From positions 1-64,000 of the forward strand of contig NW_027018109.1 of NCBI RefSeq assembly GCF_032854445.1: DNA of 64,000 nucleotides, in the 5' to 3' direction. The DNA comes from Liolophura sinensis. Lineage: Eukaryota > Mollusca > Polyplacophora > Chitonida > Chitonidae. This document shows positions 50,801 to 62,400 of the stretch, one piece after another. The notes below the pieces were generated by a model. It saw nothing but the letters and a program-made list of their open reading frames with translations, searched no databases and was not told the origin of the DNA. Position numbers and translations under genes: made by a program. Position 1 is the stretch's first letter; each line of letters begins with the position of its first letter.

Positions 50801-53800
50801 TGTTACTAGTAGCACTGGAACAGTTTTTCCACTTTTACATTTTTGCCTGGTCTTTTTGTTAATTGAAATCGGCTACACTGTACTCTGTACAATCGCGACT
50901 GGTCATTACTATATTTAACTTTTGACTATAAGTTATGTGCCCTTCGGTAGCCCAGAAGACCTGAAATCTTTGGGCCAAGCCCATTTAACTCACCCAGCAA
51001 TTGCCTTACTTCTAAGTCCAAGACAATCTCAATGTCTTTATCTACGTGTAGAAAAACCAGACCGTTTGTACATAAAAAACACAAGGTACTTGATACAGTC
51101 TGCTGTAAAAAGTACAACTAAACACTGACCCACATTTATAAGGTGCCAAAAGATGTGGAATTGGGCCAGGCATCGGCAGCTGTTAAAAAATTGCAAATAT
51201 CCCTGGTTTCCATGGAGTAAGAGCCGTTGCTGGGCACGTAATTATGACATCAATAATCATTGATTTGTCGCTACAGCCAAAAGTATTGGTCGGAGAGCAA
51301 CGCGGTTTGCACCATTCGATTTCTCGTCACAAAATACGTCGGATTAGCCTCTTACCAGCAGCACTGGAACGGTTTTTCCACTTTTGCATTTTTGCTTCGT
51401 CTTTTTGTTAATTGAAATCGGCTACACTGTACTCTGTACAATCGCGACTGGTCATTACTATATTCAACTTTTGACTATAAGTTATGTGCCCTTCGGTAGC
51501 CCAGAAGACGTCAAATCTTTGGGCCAAGCCCATTTAACTCACCCAGCAATTGCCTTACTTCTAAGTGCAAGACAATCTCAATGTCTTTATCTACGTGTAG
51601 AAAAACCACACCATTTGTACGTGAAAAACACAAGGTACTTGATACAGTCTGCTGTAAAAAGTACAACTGAACACTAACCCACTTCAGTAAGGTGCCAAAA
51701 GATGCGGAATTGAGCCAGGCATCGGCAGCTGTTTAAAAATTGCAAATTTCCCTGGTTTCCATGGAGTAAGAGCCGTTGCTACGCACGTGATTATGACATA
51801 AATGATCATTCAATTGTCGCTACAGCCAAAAGTATTGGTCGGACAGCAACGGGGATTGCACCATTCGATTTCTCGTCACAAAATACGTCGGATCAGGCTG
51901 TTACTAGTAGCACTGGAACAGTTTTTCCACTTTTGCATTTTTGCCTGGTCTTTTTGTTAATTGAAATCGGCTACACTGTACTCTGTACAATCGCGACTGG
52001 TCATTACTATATTCAACTTTTGACTATAAGTTATGTGCCCTTCGGTAGCCCAGAAGACCTGAAATCTTTGGGCCAAGCCCATTTAACTCACCCAGCAATT
52101 GCCTTACTTCTAAGTCCAAGACAATCTGAATGTCTTTATCTACGTGTAGAAAAACCACACCATTTGTACGTGAAAAACACAAGGTACTTGATACAGTCTG
52201 CTGTAAAAAGTACAACTGAACACTGACCCACATTTATAAGGTGCCAAAGAATGTGGAATTGGGCCAGGGATCGGCAGCTGTTAAAAAATTGCAAATATCC
52301 CTGGTTTCCATGGAGTAAGAGCCGTTGCTGGGCACGTGATTATGACATCAATGATCATTGATCTGTCGCTACAGCCAAAAGTATTGGTCGGAGAGCAACG
52401 CGGTTTGCACCATTCGATTTCTCGTCACAAAATACGTCGGATTAGCCTCTTACTAGTAGCACTGGAACAGTTTTTCCACTTTTGCATTTTTGCTTCGTCT
52501 TTTTGTTAATTGAAATCGGCTACACTGTACTCTGTACAATCGCGACTGGTCATTACTATATTCAACTTTTGACTATAAGTTATGTGCCCTTCGGTAGCCC
52601 AGAAGACGTCAAATCTTTCGGCCAAGCCCATTTAACTCACCCAGCAATTGTCTTACTTCTAAGTCCAAGACAATCTCAATGTCTTTATCTACGTGTAGAA
52701 AAACCAGACCATTTGTACATAAAAAACACAAGGTACTTGATACAGTCTGCTGTAAAAAGTACAACTGAACACTGACCCACATTTATAAGGTGCCAAAAGA
52801 TGTGGAATTGGGCCAGGCATCGGCAGCTGTTAAAAAATTGCAAATATCCCTGGTTTCCATGGAGTAAGAGCCGTTGCTGGGCACGTGATTATGACATCAA
52901 TGATCATTGATCTGTCGCTACAGCCAAAAGTATTGGTCGGAGAGCAACGCGGTTTGCACCATTCGATTTCTCGTCACAAAATACGTCGGATTAGGCTCTT
53001 ACTAGTAGCACTGGAACAGTTTTTCCACTTTTGCATTTTTGCTTCGTGTTTTTGTTAATTGAAATCGGCTAAACTGTACTCTGTACAATCGCGACTGGTC
53101 ATTACTATATTCAACTTTTGACTATAAGTTATGTGCCCTTCGGTAGCCCAGAAGACCTGAAATCTTTGGGCTAAGCCCATTTAACTCACCCAGCAATTGT
53201 CTTACTTCTAAGTCCAAGACAATCTCAATGTCTTTATCTACGTGTAGAAAAACCAGACCATTTGTACATAAAAAACACAAGGTACTTGATACAGTCTGCT
53301 GTGAAAAGTACAACTAAACACTGACCCACATTTATAAGGTGCCAAAAGATGCGGAATTGAGCCAGGCATCGGCAGGTGTTGAAAAATTGCAAATTTCCCT
53401 GGTTTCCATGGAGTAAGAGCCGTTGCTACGCACGTGATTATGACATCAATGATCATTCAATTGTCGCTACAGCCAAAAGTATTGGTCGGAGAGCAACGCG
53501 GATTGCACCATTCGATTTCTCGTCACAAAATACGTCGGATTAGGCTGCTACTAGTAGCACTGGAACAGTTTTTCCACTTTTGCATTTTTGCCTGGTCTTT
53601 TTGTTAATTGAAATCGGCTACACTGTACTCTGTACAATCGCGACTGGTCATTACTATATTCAACTTTTGACTATAAGTTATGTGCCCTTCGGTAGCCCAG
53701 AAGACCTGAAATCTTTGGGCCAATCCCATTTAACTCACCCAGCAATTGTCTTACTTCTAAGTCCAAGACATTGTCAATGTCTTTATCTACGTGTAGAAAA

Positions 53801-56426
53801 ACCACACCATTTGTACGTGAAAACCACAAGGTACTTGATACAGTCTGCTGTAAAAAGTACAACTGAACACTGACCCACTTCAGTAAGGTGCCAAAAGATG
53901 CGAAATTGATCCAGGCATCGGCAGCTGTTGAAAAATTGCAAATTTCCCTGGTTTCCATGGAGTAAGAGCCGTTGCTGGGCACGTGATTATGACATAAATG
54001 ATCATTCAATTGTCACTACAGCCAAAAGTATTGGTCGGAGAGCAACGCGGTTTGCACCATTCGATTTCTCGTCACAAAATACGTCGGATTAGCTTCTTAC
54101 CAGCAGCACTGGAACAGTTTTTCCACTTTTGCATTTTTACCTGGTCTTTTTGTTAATTGAAATCGGCTACACTGTACTCTGTACAATCGCGACTGGTCAT
54201 TACTATATTCAACTTTTGACTATAAGTTATGTGCCCTTCGGTAGCCCAGAAGACGTCAAATCTTTGGGCTAAGCCCGTTTAACTCACCCAGCAATTGTCT
54301 TACTTCTAAGTGCAAGACAATCTCAATGTCTTTATCTACGTGTAGAAAAACCAGACCATTTGTACATAAAAAACACAAGGTACTTGATACAGTCTGCTGT
54401 AAAAAGTACAACTAAACACTGACCCACATTTATAAGGTGCAAAAAGATGTGGAATTGGGCCAGGCATCGGCAGCTGTTAAAAAATTGCAAATAACCCTGG
54501 TTTCCATGGAGTAAGAGCCGTTGCTGGGCACGTGATTATGACATCAATGATCATTGATCTGTCGCTACAGCCAAAAGTATTGGTCGGAGAGCAACGCGGT
54601 TTGCACCATTCGATTTCTCGTCACAAAATACGTCGGATTAGCCTCTTACTAGTAGCACTGGAACAGTTTTTCCACTTTTGCATTTTTGCTTCGTCTTTTT
54701 GTTAATTGAAATCGGCTAAACTGTACTCTGTACAATCGCGACTGGTCATTACTATATTCAACTTTTGACTATAAGTTATGTGCCCTTCGGTAGCCCAGAA
54801 GACGTCAAATCTTTGGGCCAAGCGCATTTAACTCACCCAGCAATTGTCTTACTTCTAAGTCCACAACAATCTCAATGTCTTTATCTACGTGTAGAAAAAC
54901 CACGCCATTTGTACGTAAAAAACACAAGGTACTTGATACAGTCTGCTGTAAAAAGTACAACTGAACACTAACCCACTTCAGTAAGGTGCCAAAAGATGCG
55001 GAATTGAGCCAGGCATCGGCAGCTGTTGAAAAATTGCAAATTTCCCTGGTTTCCATGGAGTAAGACCCGTTGCTGGGCACGTAATTATGACATAAATGAT
55101 CATTCAATTGTCACTACAGTCAAAAGTATTGGTCGGAGAGCAACGCGGTTTGCACCATTCGATTTCTCGTCACAAAATACGTCGGATTAGCCTCTTACCA
55201 GCAGCACTGGAACAGTTTTTCCACTTTTGCATTTTTACCTGGTCTTTTTGTGAATTGAAATCGGCTACACTGTACTCTGTACAATCGCGACTGGTCATTA
55301 CTATATTCAACTTTTGACTATAAGTTATGTGCCCTTCGGTAGCCCAGAAGACCTGAAATCTTTGGGCTAAGCCCATTTAACTCACCCAGCAATTGTCTTA
55401 CTTCTAAGTCCAAGACAATTTCAATGTCTTTATCTACGTGTAGACAAACCACACCATTTGTACGTGAAAAACACAAGGTACTTGATACAGTCTGCTGTAA
55501 AAAGTACAACTGAACACTAACCCACTTCAGTAAGGTGGCAAAAGATGCGGAATTGAGCCAGGCATCGGCAGCTGTTGAAAAATTGCAAATTTCCCTGGTT
55601 TCCATGGAGTAAGAGCCGATGCTACGCACGTGATTATGACATAAATGATCATTCAATTGTCACTACAGCCAAAAGTATTGGTCGGAGAGCAACGCGGATT
55701 GCACCATTCGATTTCTCGTCACAAAATACGTCGGATTAGACTCTTACTAGTAGCACTGGAACAGTTTTTCCACTTTTGCATTTTTGCCTGGTCTTTTTGT
55801 TAATTGAAATCGGCTACACTGTACTCTGTACAATCGCGACTGGTCATTACTATATTCAACTTTTGACTATAAGTTATGTGCCCTTCGGTAGCCCAGAAGA
55901 CGTCAAATCTTTGGGCCAAGCCCATTTAACTCACCCAGCAATTGCCTTACTTCTAAGTGCAAGACAATCTCAATGTCTTTATCTACGTGTAGAAAAACCA
56001 ATCCATTTGTACGTGAAAACCACAAGGTACTTGATACAGTCTGCTGTAAAAAGTACAACTGAACACTGACCCACTTCAGTAAGGTGCCAAAAGATGCAGA
56101 ATTGGGCCAGGCATCGGCAGCTGTTAAAAAATTGCAAATATCCCTGGTTTCCATGGAGTAAGAGCCGTTGCTGGGCACGTGATTATGACATAAATGATCA
56201 TTCAATTGTCACTACAGCCAAAAGTATTGGTCGGAGAGCAACGCGGTTTGCACCATTCGATTTGTCGTCACAAAATACGTCGGATTAGCCTCTTACCAGA
56301 AGCACTGGAACAGTTTTTCCACTTTTGCATTTTTGCCTGGTCTTTTTGTTAATTGAAATCGGCTACACTGTACTCTGTACAATCGCGACTGGTCATTACT
56401 ATATTCAACTTTTGACTATAAGTTAT
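44896..56426 (+). repeat. Super-HOR unit, 21 monomers, 11,531 bp
   Basis: This is the same a-m core (44896-52034) as the preceding super-unit. The tail differs: three monomers at 52035, 52584 and 53133 that resemble 17430-18527 and 28423-29520, then o, p, t, q and s (53682, 54231, 54780, 55329, 55878). The next type a is at 56427. The last monomers of the unit and the start of the next form a run of 17 intervals of exactly 549 bp (51486 to 60819). Private marks such as 'ttcgtgtttttg' (28887 and 53046) link its middle to the earlier mixed segment. Confidence 0.86.
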
Positions 56427-59400
56427 GTGCCCTTCGGTAGCCCAGAAGACGTCAAATCTTTGGGCCAAGCCCATTTAACTCACCCAGCAATTGCCTTACT
56501 TCTAAGTGCAAGACAATCTCAATGTCTTTATCTACGTGTAGAAAAACTACACCATTTGTACGTGAAAACCACAAGGTCCTTGATACAGTCTGCTGTAAAA
56601 AGTACAACTGAACACTGACCCACTTCAGTAAGGTGCCAAAAGATGCGGAATTGAGCCAGGCATCGGCAGCTGTTGAAAAATTGCAAATTTCCCTGGTTTC
56701 CATGGAGTAAGAGCCGTTGCTGGGCACGTGATTATGACATAAATGATCATTTAATTGTCACTACAGCCAAAAGTATTGGTCGGAGAGCAACGCGGTTTGC
56801 ACCATTCGATTTCTCGTCACAAAATACGTCGGATTAGCCTCTTACCAGCAGCACTGGAACAGTTTTTCCACTTTTGCATTTTTACCTGGTCTTTTTGTTA
56901 ATTGAAATCGGCTACACTGTACTCTGTACAATCGCGACTGGTCATTACTATATTCAACTTTTGACTATAAGTTATGTGCCCTTCGGTAGCCCAGAAGACG
57001 TCAAGTCTTTCGGCTAAGCCCATTTAACTCACCCAGCAATTGTCTTACTTCTAAGTCCAAGACAATCTCAATGTCTTTATCTACGTGTAGAAAAACCAGA
57101 CCATTTGTACATAAAAAACACAAGGTACTTGATACAGTCTGCTGTAAAAAGTACAACTAAACACTGAACCACATTTTTAAGGTGCCAAAAGATGCAGAAT
57201 TGGGCCAGGCATCGGCAGCTGTTAAAAAATTGCAAATATCCCTGGTTTCCATGAAGTAAGAGCCGTTGCTGGGCACGTGATTATGACATCAATAATCAAT
57301 CAATTGTCACTACAGCCAAAAGTATTGGTCGGAGAGCAACGCGGTTTGCACCATTCGATTTCTCGTCACAAAATACGTCGGATTAGGCTCTTACTAGTAG
57401 CACTGGAACAGTTTTTCCACTTTTGCATTTTTGCTTCGTCTTTTTGTTAATTGAAATCGGCTAAACTGTACTCTGTACAATCGCGACTGGTCATTACTAT
57501 ATTCAACTTTTGACTATAAGTTATGTGCCCTTCGGTAGCCCAGAAGACCTGAAATCTTTGGGCCAAGCCCATTTAACTCACCCAGCAATTGCCTTACTTC
57601 TAAGTGCAAGACAATCTCAATGTCTTTATCTACGTGTAGAAAAACCAGACCATTTGTACATAAAAAACACAAGGTACTTGATACAGTCTGCTGTAAAAAG
57701 TACAACTAAACACTGACCCACATTTATAAGGTGCCAAAAGATGTGGAATTGGGCCAGGCATCGGCAGCTGTTAAAAAATTGCAAATATCCCTGGTTTCCA
57801 TGGAGTAAGAGCCGTTGCTGGGCACGTAATTATGACATCAATAATCATTGATCTGTCGCTACAGCCAAAAGTATTGGTCGGAGAGCAACGCGGTTTGCAC
57901 CATTCGATTTCTCGTCACAAAATACGTCGGATTAGCCTCTTACCAGCAGCACTGGAACAGTTTTTCCACTTTTGCATTTTTGCTTCGTCTTTTTGTTAAT
58001 TGAAATCGGCTACACTGTACTCTGTACAATCGCGACTGGTCATTACTATATTCAACTTTTGACTATAAGTTATGTGCCCTTCGGTAGCCCAGAAGACGTC
58101 AAATCTTTGGGCTAAGCCCATTTAACTCACCCAGCAATTGCCTTACTTCTAAGTGCAAGACAATCTCAATGTCTTTATCTACGTGTAGAAAAACCACACC
58201 ATTTGTACGTGAAAAACACAAGGTACTTGATACAGTCTGCTGTAAAAAGTACAACTGAACACTAACCCACTTCAGTAAGGTGCCAAAAGATGCGGAATTG
58301 AGCCAGGCATCGGCAGCTGTTGAAAAATTGCAAATTTCCCTGGTTTCCATGGAGTAAGAGCCGTTGCTACGCACGTGATTATGACATAAATGATCATTCA
58401 ATTGTCGCTACAGCCAAAAGTATTGGTCGGACATCAACGGGGATTGCACCATTCGATTTCTCGTCACAAAATACGTCGGATCAGGCTGTTACTAGTAGCA
58501 CTGGAACAGTTTTTCCACTTTTGCATTTTTGCCTGGTCTTTTTGTTAATTGAAATCGGCTACACTGTACTCTGTACAATCGCGACTGGTCATTACTATAT
58601 TCAACTTTTGACTATAAGTTATGTGCCCTTCGGTAGCCCAGAAGACCTGAAATCTTTGGGCCAAGCCCATTTAACTCACCCAGCAATTGCCTTACTTCTA
58701 AGTCCAAGACAATCTCAATGTCTTTATCTACGTGTAGAAAAACCAGACCGTTTGTACATAAAAAACACAAGGTACTTGATACAGTCTGCTGTAAAAAGTA
58801 CAACTAAACACTGACCCACATTTTTAAGGTGCCAAAAGATGCAGAATTGGGCCAGGCATCGGCAGCTGTTAAAAATTTGCAAATATCCCTGGTTTCCATG
58901 GAGTAAGAGCCGTTGCTGGGCACGTGATTATGACATCAATGATCAATCAATTGTCACTACAGCCAAAAGTATTGGTCGGAGAGCAACGCGGTTTGCACCA
59001 TTCGATTTCTTGTCACAAAATACGTCGGATTAGCCTCTTACCAGAAGCACTGGAACAGTTTTTCCACTTTTGCATTTTTACCTGGTCTTTTTGTTAATTG
59101 AAATCGGCTACACTGTACTCTGTACAATCGCGACTGGTCATTACTATATTCAACTTTTGACTATAAGTTATGTGCCCTTCGGTAGCCCAGAAGACGTCAA
59201 ATCTTTGGGCCAAGCCCATTTAACTCACCCAGCAATTGCCTTACTTCTAAGTGCAATACAATCTCAATGTCTTTATCTACGTGTAGAAAAACTACACCAT
59301 TTGTACGTGAAAAACACAAGGTACTTGATACAGTCTGCTGTAAAAAGTACAACTGAACACTGACCCACTTCAGTAAGGTGCCAAAAGATGCGGAATTGAG

Positions 59401-62400
59401 CCAGGCATCGGCAGCTGTTGAAAAATTGCAAATTTCGCTGGTTTCCATGGAGTAAGAGCCGTTGCTGGGCACGTGATTATGACATAAATGATCATTCAAT
59501 TGTCACTACAGCCAAAAGTATTGGTCGGAGAGCAACGCGGTTTGCACCATTCGATTTCTTGTCACAAAATACGTCGGATTAGCCTCTTACCAGAAGCACT
59601 GGAACAGTTTTTCTACTTTTGCATTTTTGCCTGGTCTTTTTGTTAATTGAAATCGGCTACACTGTACTCTGTACAATCGCGACTGATCATTACTATATTC
59701 AACTTTTGACTATAAGTTATGTGCCCTTCGGTAGCCCAGAAGACCTGAAATCTTTGGGCCAAGCCCATTTAACTCACCCAGCAATTGCCTTACTTCTAAG
59801 TGCAAGACAATCTCAATGTCTTTATCTACGTGTAGAAAAACTACACCATTTGTACGTGAAAACCACAAGGTACTTGATACAGTCTGCTGTAAAAAGTACA
59901 ACTGAACACTGACCCACTTCAGTAAGGTGCCAAAAGATGCGGAATTGAGCCAGGCATCGGCAGCTGTTGAAAAATTGCAAATTTCCCTGGTTTCCATGGA
60001 GTAAGAGCCGTTGCTGGGCACGTGATTATGACATCAATGATCATTGATCTGTCGCTGCAGCCAAAAGTATTGGTCGGAGAGCAACGCGGTTTGCACCATT
60101 CGATTTCTCGTCACAAAATACGTCGGATTAGTCTCTTACTAGTAGCACTGGAACAGTTTTTCCACTTTTGCATTTTTGCCTGGTCTTTTTGTTAATTGAA
60201 ATCGGCTAAACTGTACTCTGTACAATCGCGACTGGTCATTACTATATTCAACTTTTGACTATAAGTTATGTGCCCTTCGGTAGCCCAGAAGACGTCAAAT
60301 CTTTCGGCTAAGCCCATTTAACTCACCCAGCAATTGTCTTACTTCTAAGTCCAAGACAATCTCAATGTCTTTATCTACGTGTAGAAAAACCACACCATTT
60401 GTACGTGAAAAACACAAGGTACTTGATACAGTCTGCTGTAAAAAGTACAACTGAACACTGACCCACATTTATAAGGTGCCAAAAGATGTGGAATTGGGCC
60501 AGGGATCGGCAGCTGTTAAAAAATTGCAAATATCCCTGGTTTCCATGGAGTAAGAGCCGTTGCTGGGCACGTGATTATGACATCAATGATCATTGATCTG
60601 TCGCTACAGCCAAAAGTATTGGTCGGAGAGCAACGCGGTTTGCACCATTCGATTTCTCGTCACAAAATACGTCGGATTAGCCTCTTACTAGTAGCACTGG
60701 AACAGTTTTTCCACTTTTGCATTTTTGCTTCGTCTTTTTGTTAATTGAAATCGGCTAAACTGTACTCTGTACAATCGCGACTGGTCATTACTATATTCAA
60801 CTTTTGACTATAAGTTATGTGCCCTTCGGTAGCCCAGAAGACGTCAAATCTTTGGGCTAAGCCCATTTAACTCACCCAGCAATTGCCTTACTTCTAAGTG
60901 CAAGACAATCTCAATGTCTTTATCTACGTGTAGAAAAACCACACCATTTGTACGTAAAAAACACAAGGTACTTGATACAGTCTGCTGTAAAAAGTACAAC
61001 TGAACACTAACCCACTTCAGTAAGGTGCCAAAAGATGCGGAATTGAGCCAGGCATCGGCAGCTGTTGAAAAATTGCAAATTTCCCTGGTTTCCATGGAGT
61101 AAGAGCCGATGCTACGCACGTGATTATGACATAAATGATCATTCAATTGTCACTACAGCAAAAGTATGGTCGGAGAGCAACGCGGATTGCACCATTCGAT
61201 TTCTCGTCACAAAATACGTCGGATTAAACTCTTACTAGTAGCACTGGAACAGTTTTTCCACTTTTGCATTTTTTGCCTGGTCTTTTTTGTTATTGAAATC
61301 GGCTACACTGTACTCTGTACAATCGCGACTGGTCATTACTATATTCAACTTTTGACTATAAGTTATGTGCCCTTCGGTAGCCCAGAAGACGTCAAATCTT
61401 TGGCTAAGCCCATTTAACTCACCCAGCAATTGCCTTACTTCTAAGTGCAAGACAATCTCAATGTCTTTATCTACGTGTAGAAAAACCAATCCATTTGTAC
61501 GTGAAAACCACAAGGTACTTGATACAGTCTGCTGTAAAAAGTACAACTGAACACTGACCCACTTCAGTAAGGTGCCAAAAGATGCAGAATTGAGCCAGGC
61601 ATCGGCAGCTGTAAAAATTGCAAATTTCCCTGGTTTCCATGGAGTAAGAGCCGTTGCTGGGCACGAGATTAATGACATAAATGATCATTCAATTGTCACT
61701 ACAGCCAAAAGTATTGGTCGGAGAGCAACGCGGTTTGCACCATTCGATTTCTCGTCACAAAATACGTCGGATTAGCCTCTTACCAGCAGCACTGGAACAG
61801 TTTTTCCACTTTTGCATTTTTACCTGGTCTTTTTGTTAATTGAAATCGGCTACACTGTACTCTGTACAATCGCGACTGGTCATTACTATATTCAACTTTT
61901 GACTATAAGTTATGTGCCCTTCGGTAGCCCAGAAGACCTGAAATCTTTGGGCCAAGCCCATTTAACTCACCCAGCAAATTGTCTTACTTCTAAGTCCAAG
62001 ACAATCTCAATGTCTTTATCTACGTGTAGAAAAACCAGACCATTTGTACATAAAAAACACAAGGTACTTGATACAGTCTGCTGTAAAATGTACAACTAAA
62101 CACTGACACACATTTTTAAGGTGCCAAAAGATGCAGAATTGGGACAGGCATCGGCAGCTGTTGAAAAATTGCAAATATCCCTGGTTTCCATGGAGTAAGA
62201 GCCGTTGCTACGCACGTGATTATGACATAAATGATCATTCAATTGTCGCTACAGCCAAAAGTATTGGTCGGAGAGCAACGCGGATTGCACCATTCGATTT
62301 CTCGTCACAAAATACGTCGGATTAGCCTGATACCAGAAGCACTGGAACAGTTTTTCCACTTTTGCATTTTTGCCTGGTCTTTTTGTTAATTGAAAATCGG

